Positions 57,301 through 64,000 of a DNA stretch of 64,000 nt are shown here, piece by piece (positions within the stretch are counted from its first letter, which is position 1; every line of letters begins with the position of its first letter). The stretch lies in NCBI RefSeq assembly GCF_900113255.1, contig NZ_FOOR01000008.1:1-64000 (forward strand), written 5' to 3'. The DNA is from Novosphingobium sp. CF614. Lineage in GTDB: Bacteria; Pseudomonadota; Alphaproteobacteria; Sphingomonadales; Sphingomonadaceae. The notes below the pieces were generated by a model. That model saw only the letters and a program-made list of their open reading frames with translations. It was not told the origin of the DNA and did not search any database. Both the position numbers and the translations under genes were made by a program.

Positions 57301-57591
57301 GGTCACCATCACGCCATCGTCTTCGGCCTGGGTATAGACATGCTCGACCCCGTCGACGCTTTTGACGATGGTCTCGAGCGGGATGCCGACCAGTTGGACG
57401 GCATCAGGCGCCGACAGGCCCGGCGCCGAGACCTGGATGTCGACCATCGGCACGCTGATCTGCGGCTCTTCCTCGCGCGGGATCGTGAAGAGCGCGAGCA
57501 GGCCGATGGCGATGGCCGCCAGCAGGAACAGCGGGGTCAGCGGCGAGGTGATCGTCGCGCGGGTGAGGCGTCCCGAGAGGCCGAGATTCAC
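54346..57591 (-). CDS. RND efflux pump inner-membrane transporter
   Basis: The 1081-residue protein is an AcrB/HAE-type RND permease with twelve helices, two large periplasmic loops and the helix-4 motif GILVDDAIVMIENIARH with the paired Asp. The second half contains the helix-10 to -12 region with GIIVRNSILLVDFI. The substrate is unknown; the HME motif for heavy metals is not obvious. The start is GTG at 57591, overlapping the MFP stop. Its partner TolC is in the divergent sqr operon. Confidence 0.92.
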   Translation of the reverse strand: MNLGLSGRLTRATITSPLTPLFLLAAIAIGLLALFTIPREEEPQISVPMVDIQVSAPGLSAPDAVQLVGIPLETIVKSVDGVEHVYTQAEDDGVMVTARFLVGSNPEDAATRIDEKLRANWDRIPVGIPDPKVTVRGINDVPAIVLTLSPKPGAAGRYDDQALYALAARLRTEIAKVDNVGLTFLTGGRPEEIRIAPDPGKLSQYGVPLGGVIDAAAQANRSFPAGSVREGGRAVAVTAGQTLSSAQEVGMLTVRSVTGAPVYLRDVAAVTQGPREDQARAWRWARNEGRWSNAPAVSIAIAKRSGANAVVVSEAVLARLESLKGSLVPDGVDVAVTRNYGATANEKANELLYHLALATISIVILIGFAIGWREAGVTAVVIPTTILLTMFASNLMGYTINRVSLFALIFSIGILVDDAIVMIENIARHWAMPDVGSHGRTRTQAAIEAVAEVGNPTVVATLTVVAALLPMLFVSGLMGPYMAPIPVNASAAMVFSFFVAVVIAPWLMIRFARKALSADTAPDNGKSGHDESGGKLGGLYARVAHRIIDDRKSARNFLIAVGIATLLACSMFYFKAVTVKLLPFDNKSEVQVVVDMPEGTSLEGTGRVLEDVTRLTRELPEATAMEAYLGTSAPFNFNGLVRHYFLRGRPEMGDVMVTLLPKGDRDRSSHQIALALRQKLKALKLPEGTSIKVVETPPGPPVLATLLAEIYGPDAQSRRATATELEKIFKSIPYIVDVDNSFGQPRPKLRLIPQRDRIDYYGLSARDINDSIGALLGSKTVGYAPRGDERTPLPITIALPQSARSWTQTLASTPVAVSQTPAGPKLVELGAIVEAQQEQSSPAIFRRDGHFADMVTAELAGDYEAPIYGMLAVDRAIESYDWAARGLQKPVIRLSGQPTDENATSLLWDGEWEITWVTFRDMGAAFMVALLAIYILVVAQFRSFRLPLVILTPVPLTLVGIVIGHMLFRAPFTATSMIGFIALAGIIVRNSILLVDFIRHTSTPDKPLRDVLIEAGTIRFKPIVLTAAAAMIGAAVILTDPIFQGLAISLLFGLASSTLLTVLVIPAIYVVLRDDGRPASK

Positions 57592-58613
57592 TTGCGGCTT
57601 CCCGGAGCGAAGAGGGTGTCGCCCGCGGTTATGCCGCCGAGAATTTCTACCTTGTCGGGCTCGACAGTCGGCGCGGTCTGGACCGCCACCGCGCTGACGC
57701 GCCGATCAGGTGTCACGACATCGACATAGTCGATGCCATAGCGCGTCGAAATGAAGCGGCGCGGGACGATGATGGCGCGTCGCCGGCCAACCTCGATCAT
57801 GACGCCAACCCGGCGTCCGACCAGTTGAGTGGTAAGGCTGGGCACAGTCGCATCGACCTGCATTCGCCCCCCGGCGACTGCAGGATAGATCTGGGTGACC
57901 TCCCCCTGGCGCGACCCGTCGGGCAAATCTTCCTGGGCGACCGCGACATGCGCGCCGACATGCACCGCGTCGGCCAGCGATTCCGGCAGATCAAGCCGAA
58001 GGACCGGCGGGCCAGCGGTCACGGTCGCGATCGACATGCCCGGCGCGACGACCGAGCCTGCGGGGATATCGGCGCGTAAAACACGGCCGGTGGCCGGCGC
58101 GAGGACCGCGCCCTGTCCAGCGACGCTCGCGCGCGCATTCTGCTGGGCGCGGGCAGCCGCGACCTGGGCATCGGCGGCGCGCGCCATGGCGACCGACTGA
58201 TCCAGGCGAGCCTTGGCATAGACATTGTGATTGTAGAGATCCTGGACGCGCGCGAGGTCGCCCCGCGCGCGCGCGGCTTCGGCTTGCGCGGCGGCAACCT
58301 GCGCGCCTGCCGCGCTCGTCTCATAGCCAAGGCGCGTATCGACGATTGACCCGATGCGCTGGCCCTTGGTCACCATGTCGCCGGCGCGGATGCTGAGACT
58401 GACCAAGGTGCCGGGAATGCGGGCAAGCGCCTGGGCCTGGTCGCGCGTCGTTATCTCGGCTCCGACCGCCTTCATGTCGGCGGTCTCTGCGAGCGCGACG
58501 GTCAGCCGTTCGCCGGCGGGCAAGGCCGCCGCCTTTTCCTCGCTCGGCGCGCTGCCGCCGCAGGCCGTCAGCGTCAACGCCGCACCAGCGACCATCCATG
58601 CCCATTTTGTCAT
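57588..58613 (-). CDS. RND efflux periplasmic adaptor (membrane fusion lipoprotein)
   Basis: The 341-residue protein has a lipoprotein signal ending LTAC (Cys18), a lipoyl half-motif (IRAGDMVTKGQRIG), an Ala-rich hairpin (about 100-170), the second lipoyl half (VLAPATGRVLRADIPAGSVV) and beta-barrel and proximal domains. It links the RND pump to TolC. It lies 27 bp downstream of the rhodanese gene. Confidence 0.92.
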   Translation of the reverse strand: MTKWAWMVAGAALTLTACGGSAPSEEKAAALPAGERLTVALAETADMKAVGAEITTRDQAQALARIPGTLVSLSIRAGDMVTKGQRIGSIVDTRLGYETSAAGAQVAAAQAEAARARGDLARVQDLYNHNVYAKARLDQSVAMARAADAQVAAARAQQNARASVAGQGAVLAPATGRVLRADIPAGSVVAPGMSIATVTAGPPVLRLDLPESLADAVHVGAHVAVAQEDLPDGSRQGEVTQIYPAVAGGRMQVDATVPSLTTQLVGRRVGVMIEVGRRRAIIVPRRFISTRYGIDYVDVVTPDRRVSAVAVQTAPTVEPDKVEILGGITAGDTLFAPGSRK

Positions 58614-58640
58614 TGCCGATGGCTCCCCCGTTGCATGGCC

Positions 58641-58979
58641 TTAGCCGCGTTCGACCGGCAGGCCGGCGGCCTTCCAGGCGCCGATACCGCCCGCGAGATG
58701 CGTATCGATGCTCGACTGCGCGCTGGCGCAGCGGTCGAGCGCGAGGCCCGACCGCTTGCCGCCAGCGCATTGGAGCACGATCGTTCGGCCCGCTGCATCC
58801 GGAACATTACGCGGTGCGAATTTCGAAAGCGGGGCGTTTACTGCACCCTTGATATGCTCGGCGGCGAATTCGTCGGGTTCCCGCACGTCGACGAGGAGCG
58901 CCGAACCATCGGCCAGCATTGCTTTGAGGGTCTGCGCATCGATCTCCCGGTGCGCCTTGGCCTTGCCGAATCCGAACAT
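58641..58979 (-). CDS. single-domain rhodanese
   Basis: The 112-residue protein has LLVDVREPDEFAAEHIKGA and the active-site loop QCAGGKRSGLA, with the Cys that carries the persulfide. It can transfer sulfane sulfur to a thiol acceptor, matching the product of the SQR encoded divergently. It has no signal peptide, so it is cytoplasmic. It heads the operon with the RND pump and the ArsR regulator. Confidence 0.9.
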   Translation of the reverse strand: MFGFGKAKAHREIDAQTLKAMLADGSALLVDVREPDEFAAEHIKGAVNAPLSKFAPRNVPDAAGRTIVLQCAGGKRSGLALDRCASAQSSIDTHLAGGIGAWKAAGLPVERG

Positions 58980-59013
58980 GGTGGGTCTCCATCGCTGAGC
59001 TATCAATTTGTAT

Positions 59014-59032
59014 ATTGCATATATCATGTAAT
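59014..59032. promoter_or_regulatory. operator candidate ATTGCAT-N5-ATGTAAT in the rhodanese/sqr divergent promoter
   Basis: A 19-bp dyad with 7-bp arms (one mismatch) lies 35 bp from the rhodanese start and 49 bp from the sqr start, where one repressor could control both operons. It shares the TTRCAT-N5-ATGTAA core with the dyad at 46701-46717. An overlapping TATAT-N3-ATATA repeat (59011) and further AT-rich sequence lie next to it. Confidence 0.6.
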
Positions 59033-59080
59033 CATTATATTCAGTCAAGCGAGATATTCGCGGTGAGAGGAACGAGCATC

Positions 59081-60361
59081 ATGAACAAACCGAAGATCGT
59101 GGTGCTGGGCGCGGGCTTGGGCGGCACCATCGCAGCCTATGAAATCCAGGCGGCTGCCAAGGGCCGGGCCGAGGTGATGATGGTGTCCGAATCGGACACC
59201 TATTCCTTTATACCTTCCAACCCCTGGGTCGCGGTTCGCTGGCGCGAGCCCGAAGCCATCCAGGTGCACCTGCCGCCCATCTTCGCCAGGAAGAAGATCG
59301 GCTTCACCTCGGTTGGCGCGAAGCGCCTGCATGCGACTGAAAAGCGCCTCGAACTCAATGATGGCAGCGATGTCAATTATGATTATCTTGTAATTGCAAC
59401 TGGACCTGATTTGGCATTTGACGAAATCGAAGGGCTTGGGCCGCATGGCGGTCATACCGTTTCGATCTGCCAGACCGCGCATGCCTCGGCCGCAGCCGAA
59501 GCCTTCGACCGCTTCGTTGAAAATCCCGGGCCGATCGTGGTCGGCGCGGTGCAGGGGGCGTCGTGCTACGGCCCGGCCTACGAGTTCGCGCTGATCCTCG
59601 ATACCGAGCTCCGCCGCCGCAAGATCCGCGACAAGGTGCCGATGACTTTCGTCACCGCCGAGCCCTATATCGGTCATCTCGGCCTCGACGGCGTCGGCGA
59701 CACCAAGGGCCTGCTCGAAAGCACGCTGCGCGAGCGGCACATCAAATGGGTCACCAATGCCAGCGTCGCCAGGGTCGAGGCGGGCACGATGCATGTCGAG
59801 GAAATCGCCGAGGGCGGCGCTGTCGCCCGGACCCACGACCTGCCGTTCGCCTTCTCGATGATGCTCCCGGCCTTCCGGGGCGTTCCCGCCGTGCGCGACA
59901 TCGCCGGCCTCACCAATCCGCGCGGCTTCATCCTGATCGACAAGCATCAGCGCAACCCGGCCTTCCCGGAAATCTTTGCGCTCGGTGTCTGCGTCGCGAT
60001 CCCGCCCACCGGGCCGACGCCGGTGCCGGTCGGCGTGCCGAAGACGGGCTTCATGATCGAAAGCATGGTGACCGCGATCGCGGCCAATCTCGATGCGATA
60101 CTCGACGGCAGGGAACCCACGACCGAAGCGACCTGGAACGCGGTTTGCCTGGCTGACTTCGGCGATGGCGGCGTCGCCTTCGTCGCACAGCCGCAAATTC
60201 CGCCGCGCAACGTCAATTGGTCGGCCAGCGGCAAGTGGGTCCATCTCGCGAAGATCGGCTTCGAGAAATACTTCCTCCGCAAGGTGCGCAGGGGCGAGAG
60301 CGAACCCTTCTACGAGAAGCTCGCGCTCCACGTCATGGGCATCAAGAAGCTGCGGATGTGA
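59081..60361 (+). CDS. sqr: sulfide:quinone oxidoreductase
   Basis: SQR oxidises sulfide to sulfane sulfur or polysulfide and passes electrons to quinone. The 426-residue flavoprotein has the FAD motif VVLGAGLGGTIAAYE (about 7-21) and ATGPD, and cysteines C130, C162 and C356 whose spacing matches the three catalytic cysteines of the Aquifex enzyme; C304 is additional. The C-terminal part has the amphipathic membrane anchor with KWVHLAKIGFEKYF. The ATG at 59081 follows GAGAGG. It starts an operon with a DUF2892 gene and tolC. Confidence 0.93.
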   Translation: MNKPKIVVLGAGLGGTIAAYEIQAAAKGRAEVMMVSESDTYSFIPSNPWVAVRWREPEAIQVHLPPIFARKKIGFTSVGAKRLHATEKRLELNDGSDVNYDYLVIATGPDLAFDEIEGLGPHGGHTVSICQTAHASAAAEAFDRFVENPGPIVVGAVQGASCYGPAYEFALILDTELRRRKIRDKVPMTFVTAEPYIGHLGLDGVGDTKGLLESTLRERHIKWVTNASVARVEAGTMHVEEIAEGGAVARTHDLPFAFSMMLPAFRGVPAVRDIAGLTNPRGFILIDKHQRNPAFPEIFALGVCVAIPPTGPTPVPVGVPKTGFMIESMVTAIAANLDAILDGREPTTEATWNAVCLADFGDGGVAFVAQPQIPPRNVNWSASGKWVHLAKIGFEKYFLRKVRRGESEPFYEKLALHVMGIKKLRM

Positions 60362-60393
60362 CCGCCTCGTTCGACACGGAAAGGAAAAACACA

Positions 60394-60597
60394 ATGACTC
60401 TCGATCGCGCCGTCATGATTTTCGCAGGCTGTGTCGTCCTCTTGGGGATCGTGCTGTCCTTCACCGTCCATCCCTGGTGGATCGGCCTCAGTGCCTTTGC
60501 CGGGGTCAATATGATCCAGGCCGGCTTCACTGGCTTCTGTCCGGCAGCGATAGTTTTCAAGGCGATGGGCGTCCGTCCGGGCACCGCGTTCAAATGA
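60394..60597 (+). CDS. DUF2892 membrane protein (YgaP-type anchor)
   Basis: The 67-residue protein has two membrane helices (about 4-22 and 28-47) and the conserved GFCPAAIVFKAMGV motif. In YgaP this part is fused to a rhodanese; here the two domains are separate genes in divergent operons. It may anchor or receive sulfur from the rhodanese. It lies 32 bp after sqr and overlaps tolC by ATGA. Confidence 0.9.
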   Translation: MTLDRAVMIFAGCVVLLGIVLSFTVHPWWIGLSAFAGVNMIQAGFTGFCPAAIVFKAMGVRPGTAFK

Positions 60598-61865
60598 CGA
60601 GCAAGCGCCGCATTGCGCGCCTGATGCTATGGCTTGCCGCTCCGCTGGCGCTGAGCACCGTGGGGCACGCGACGACGCTTGAAGAAGCGCTTGCCGCGGC
60701 CATCGCGCATGCGCCCGAGATTGCCGCGGCCGACGCGGATGCGGATGCGGCCAGAGCGCGGCTCGATCAGGCGAAGGCCGGCCGACTGCCGACCGCGACG
60801 CTCAGCGGTACGATCGGCTATGGCCGCCTCGATCCGCAGGGCTTCTTCGGCCTCGGCGCGGCCAACGTGACGCCCCGCGCCGCCCAGATGACGGTCGAGC
60901 AGCCCCTTTTCACCGGGGGCAGGGTCGGCGCCGGGATCGATCAGGCCCGCGCCGGCATCGCCGGCGCCGAGGCGGGGCAGGCAGGCACGCGCAGCCGGCT
61001 CGTGATGGCGGTGACCCAGGCCTATGGCGACGTGCTGACCACTGCCCGCATGGTCGATCTCTACGGCCGCCTCGTTACCCAGACGACCGAGATCGAGCGT
61101 CAGGCCCGCCTCAAGTTTCGCGTGGGCGAGAGCCCCAGTACCGATGTCTCCCAGGCGGGTGCCCGTCTTGCCGAGGCGCGCGCCGGGCTTGCCCGCGCAC
61201 GGGGCATGCAAGTCTCGGCACAGGCGCATTTTCGGAACCTGACCGGCCTTGAACCGGCAGATCTCCAGCCGCTCCCGTCCAATCCCGTGCTTCCCGCCAC
61301 GCTCGACGAGGCGATGGACGCGGCAACCCGCAACAATCCCGCGCTGGCACAGTCCGAGGCCAGCCTGCGCGCGGCTCAGGCCGCGGCGCGCGGCGCGCGG
61401 GCCGAGCGCCTGCCCACGGTCGGCGCCTTCGCGGAGGGGGCCACCGTCCGCGACCAGTCCTTCCCCGACTACCGGGCGGACAGCGCGACCATTGGCATCC
61501 GTGCACGCTGGGAATTGTTCAGCGGCGGCCGAGCGTCGGGCAAGGTCGCCGAGACGGATAGCAGTGTCCGGGCAGCCGATGCGCGGGTGCGGGCCATGCG
61601 GATGCAGGTCGAAGAGCAGGTCATCTCTGCCTTTCAGGATGTTCGCACGGCGCAACTGGTCGAACAGGCGGCAACCGATCAGGCAAGCGCCGCGGCGCAA
61701 GCGCTCGACAGCGTGCGACACGAGGTTCGGGTCGGCATGAAGCCGCAGCTCGACCTGCTCGATGCCGAGCGCGAATCGATTGCTGCCGAGGCAGGCGCCT
61801 TGCAGGCCGGCACAGATCGCATCGTTGCGGCCTACCGCCTGCTCAGCCTGATGGGCCGTTACTGA
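60594..61865 (+). CDS. TolC-family outer-membrane efflux protein
   Basis: The 423-residue protein has a signal peptide (about 1-26), then two repeats of the OEP domain: coiled-coil helices rich in Ala/Glu with beta segments at EQPLFTGGRV and RWELFSGGRA. It should form the exit duct of the RND-MFP pump encoded in the divergent operon. The ATG overlaps the DUF2892 stop. It is the last gene before the IS fragments. Confidence 0.93.
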   Translation: MTSKRRIARLMLWLAAPLALSTVGHATTLEEALAAAIAHAPEIAAADADADAARARLDQAKAGRLPTATLSGTIGYGRLDPQGFFGLGAANVTPRAAQMTVEQPLFTGGRVGAGIDQARAGIAGAEAGQAGTRSRLVMAVTQAYGDVLTTARMVDLYGRLVTQTTEIERQARLKFRVGESPSTDVSQAGARLAEARAGLARARGMQVSAQAHFRNLTGLEPADLQPLPSNPVLPATLDEAMDAATRNNPALAQSEASLRAAQAAARGARAERLPTVGAFAEGATVRDQSFPDYRADSATIGIRARWELFSGGRASGKVAETDSSVRAADARVRAMRMQVEEQVISAFQDVRTAQLVEQAATDQASAAAQALDSVRHEVRVGMKPQLDLLDAERESIAAEAGALQAGTDRIVAAYRLLSLMGRY

Positions 61866-61887
61866 AGATGGAGGAGACGGCGATGCT

Positions 61888-62110
61888 TTAATCTTCGCCA
61901 CCAAGCCGGCCTTGGCCGTTCAGATGATACAGCGTGCGCTGGCAGCCGAAGTGCCGTTCTCCTGGGTTGCCGCAGACGCGGTGCATGGTGTCGGCGATGT
62001 TGAACAGGCGCTGCGCCGAGCCTGCAGAGGCTATGTTCTCGGTTCCGAGGCGATCGTCGAGGCGCGCGCTGGTCGTCGCGCAGGGCAAAGTGCGTGCGAT
62101 GACATGGGGG
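61888..62110 (+). pseudogene. IS701-family transposase fragment
   Basis: The plus frame reads FATKPALAVQMIQRALAAEVPF, then SWVAADAVHGVGDVEQALR and GYVLGS, which is the core block of IS701 DDE transposases including the second catalytic Asp. The family match ends near 62060. No start, end or inverted repeats remain. With the IS21-like end it fills the 323 bp after tolC. Confidence 0.7.
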
Positions 62111-62182
62111 TTCCCGCTGGCACTCAAGGGCCCCATTTTATCCCCGCGTTGACAGCAATGCTCAGCTCAAATTTGTGCCCCT

Positions 62183-62212
62183 CCCGGGTCACTTCTCAGC
62201 GGCGATCAACAC
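62183..62212. repeat. IS21-type terminal repeat, isolated
   Basis: The 30-bp sequence starting CCCGGGTCACTTCTC is about 26/30 identical to the repeat at 67-96. It stands alone, with an IS701 fragment on its left. It overlaps the end of the transglutaminase-like gene and encodes that gene's last residues and stop. Confidence 0.6.
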
Positions 62213-63010
62213 ACCGGCGTTCTTCATCGCAGGCAGCCCGACCCTTAGCATCCAAGCGGCGGCAAATCCGAGCAAACATAGCACCCAACCAAATTTACTG
62301 ATAAACCGAGTCAAAGAATGAAATGAACGCAAATGGTGTCCAGGTAATCGATCTATATCTTTGATAACAAAATGACCTGAGGTGATCGCACTTAGCCATT
62401 TAGCCGAATATGCGCCAGTGAACCGCGAATTCGCGAGCCCAGACCTGAGAAAACCGAATGATATCGGGCCAAATCTCCTTCGTCCAACACCATCCCACGA
62501 ATCCACATAATACCAAATGCCGTTCAGGCTAGCGATACTCGTAAAATGTTTTGGATCAGACGTGCCAAGTGTTGCAAATCTGAATCCAAATCTTTTCAAA
62601 AGCACCTGAGCCACGATGGCTTGCTGACTACATCCAGCCCAAGGTTGTTTCAAAATGTCATCAGGCTCCACTTTCTGTGCCACATCTGACCGAAGAAACG
62701 AGGCGAGCCATAGAACCCAATCATCAGATACAGAATAGTATGAATAGGAATGATAGAACCGTTTTCGCAGCAGCATCTCAATCGCATATGCAGTCGCGAC
62801 GGGGGTAGCATTATTCCCGGCCCATCGCCTTACCTCCGCTTCTGCGGTGTCAATATTGTCAATGCGGGCCAAAGCCTGATCGAACAATTCCGGGGCAGAC
62901 ATAACCGTATCAGCCGGTTTAGGGACAAACTTCACCGAGACAGATATCGTCGCCAATATTGCCGCTCCAACGAGAAATGCTCGTTCGATAGCTGTGAATG
63001 TCGTCCCCAT
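62189..63010 (-). CDS. membrane-bound transglutaminase-like cysteine protein
   Basis: The 273-residue protein has a membrane helix at about 12-27, a periplasmic transglutaminase-like domain with the triad C127 (WAGCSQQAIVAQ), H155 (PKHFTSIA) and D170 (WYYVDSWDG), and a second helix near 245-262. The ATG at 63010 has GGAGG upstream. Base composition and codon use are clearly AT-richer than the neighbours, suggesting transfer. The final VLIAAEK and stop are encoded by the IS21-type repeat, so the natural C terminus has been replaced. Family members act as peptidases or cross-linkers; the substrate here is unknown. Confidence 0.65.
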   Translation of the reverse strand: MGTTFTAIERAFLVGAAILATISVSVKFVPKPADTVMSAPELFDQALARIDNIDTAEAEVRRWAGNNATPVATAYAIEMLLRKRFYHSYSYYSVSDDWVLWLASFLRSDVAQKVEPDDILKQPWAGCSQQAIVAQVLLKRFGFRFATLGTSDPKHFTSIASLNGIWYYVDSWDGVGRRRFGPISFGFLRSGLANSRFTGAYSAKWLSAITSGHFVIKDIDRLPGHHLRSFHSLTRFISKFGWVLCLLGFAAAWMLRVGLPAMKNAGVLIAAEK

Positions 63011-63252
63011 GTGATTCCTCCACGATCTTTGTTTGCCGACTCCAAAAATCCAAAAAGGGTAATGGATCGGCAATTAAGTCTTTAGCCCATCATATTCACC
63101 GGTGCGGTGCTGAGGGGTTGGCGGGAGTAGCGTAAGCGATTGCTTTGAAGTAGGAAAATGGGTGTCGAAGCCAGTCCTGCAACGAGGCAATAAATGCCAC
63201 AGCCTACACCCGCCGGATGCGAAGATAGCGCGCCCGGTTTTGGTTTCCAGCA

Positions 63253-64000
63253 GTGCAGCGCAAGAAAGTCACAGCCGCCTTCGACGGTGGCCGGCTCACG
63301 TCTGACGGCGGTGTTTTGTTGCTGGCGCAAGCTGAGCGCGAGATGGGAATCTGCCAGCAGCTTGCCGCCTGCATGGCCGATCGGCGTGACCCATCACGGG
63401 TGATCCATGCGCTGGACGACATTCTGCGTGCGCGCATCTTTGCGATCGCCTGCGGCTACGAGGACGCCGATGACCTCGATGCGCCTGCGTGCGCGACGAT
63501 CCGGGGTTTCGCCTGGCGCTGGGCAAGCTGCCGGGATCGGGCGTGGGGCTTGCCAGTCAGCCGACGATGAGCCGGTGGGAGAACGCACCGACCACGCGCG
63601 AGCTGGCGAAGCTGATGGCCGCGATGGTCGACATCTATTGCGCGAGCTATCCGGCCCCGCCCAAGGCAGTGACCCTGGACATCGACGAGCTGAAGGCCAG
63701 CGAAGCTACACCTGTGACGTGGTTCACGGCTACCAGCAGCTCTCCTTCTGGAACGGGCATCACGGCGAGCGCTGCTTCCTGCCGATCCATGTGTACGATA
63801 CGGCAACCGGCCGGCCGGTGGCGATGCTGTTGCGCACCGGCAAGACGCCGTCGGGTGCAGAGGCGACCGGGCATATCCGGCGCCTGGTGCGCCATATCCA
63901 AAGGCACTGGCCAGACACACACATCACGATCCGCGGTGACGGGCACTACGGCCGGCCTGAGGTCATGGCCTGGTGCGAGGCGCACGGCGTCGACTACGTG
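63253..64000 (+). pseudogene. IS1380-family transposase, frameshifted and cut by the window end
   Basis: From a GTG at 63253 the frame reads VTAAFDGGRLTSDGGVLLLA, then REMGICQQLAACMADRRDP, the typical IS1380 start. Family sequence then continues in two other frames: DPGFRLALGKLPGSGVGLA from about 63498 and CDVVHGYQQLSFWNGHHGE from about 63713, up to GDGHYGRPEVMAWCEAHGVD at the window edge. Two frameshifts, the second with about 20 extra bases near 63680-63710, make it non-functional. The left inverted repeat should lie between 63085 and 63250. Confidence 0.85.

Noticed and set aside
54346-57591. RND pump as a CzcA/CusA heavy-metal exporter, given the nearby arsenic genes
   Set aside because: No His-rich adaptor, no CzcD or metal-sensing two-component genes, and the helix-4 motif and operon partners point to another substrate class; left as unknown.

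Overview
The window looks like a chromosome segment of a GC-rich sphingomonad-type alphaproteobacterium (Novosphingobium/Sphingomonas-like). Pointers are the C4-pathway ALA synthase (hemA), the pckA / chvI-chvG-hprK-rapZ-EIIA-HPr arrangement, a PEP-CTERM protein, a TonB receptor of sphingomonad type and dispersed palindromic repeats. No rRNA operon or CRISPR array is seen.

Layout. 0-3.0 kb is the end of an integrative/conjugative element: a MobF-type relaxase/helicase truncated by an IS21-like end, a small lytic transglycosylase and an AlpA-like regulator, stopping at the 3' end of tRNA-Lys(CTT). 3.1-9 kb holds the rod-shape operon mreBCD-mrdA-rodA. 9-39.9 kb is ordinary core genome: mutL, ychF, a TPR lipoprotein, a PEP-CTERM protein behind a clear sigma-54 promoter, pth, hemA, murI, plsY, dprA, topA, def, rmuC, an RNA methyltransferase, the truncated PTS with HPr kinase and RapZ, ChvGI, pckA, a DUF885 peptidase, sodB and small stress proteins. 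Intergenic regions here carry MITE-like, REP-like and long inverted repeats.

39.9-64 kb is an accessory region edged and scarred by insertion sequences (IS5, IS630 tail, IS701 fragment, IS21-like end, IS1380 pseudogene). It starts with a TonB receptor next to a CoA-transferase remnant, then an arsenic operon (arsR-arsC-truncated second arsC-acr3). Next comes a block of redox and sulfur genes: thioredoxin 2, a 1-Cys peroxiredoxin with an ArsR regulator, cydDC, cydABX (bd oxidase), a two-cysteine ArsR regulator resembling SqrR/BigR, a complete RND-MFP-TolC efflux system, a rhodanese, a sulfide:quinone oxidoreductase with all three catalytic cysteines, and a DUF2892 protein.

Main inference: 46-62 kb may work as one sulfide/persulfide tolerance island. 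SQR, rhodanese and DUF2892 would oxidise sulfide, cytochrome bd (typically sulfide-resistant) would keep respiration going, Trx/Prx would repair thiols, and an RND pump would be co-expressed under a persulfide-type repressor. A 19-bp dyad in the divergent rhodanese/sqr promoter has the same architecture as one upstream of the peroxiredoxin/ArsR pair, which suggests a shared regulator. Other notable signals are a 30-nt perfectly alternating pyrimidine-purine (Z-DNA-prone) tract just before topA, three independent 14-15 bp perfect tandem duplications placed on stop codons, and two IS21-like ends that rewrite the termini of the genes they touch.
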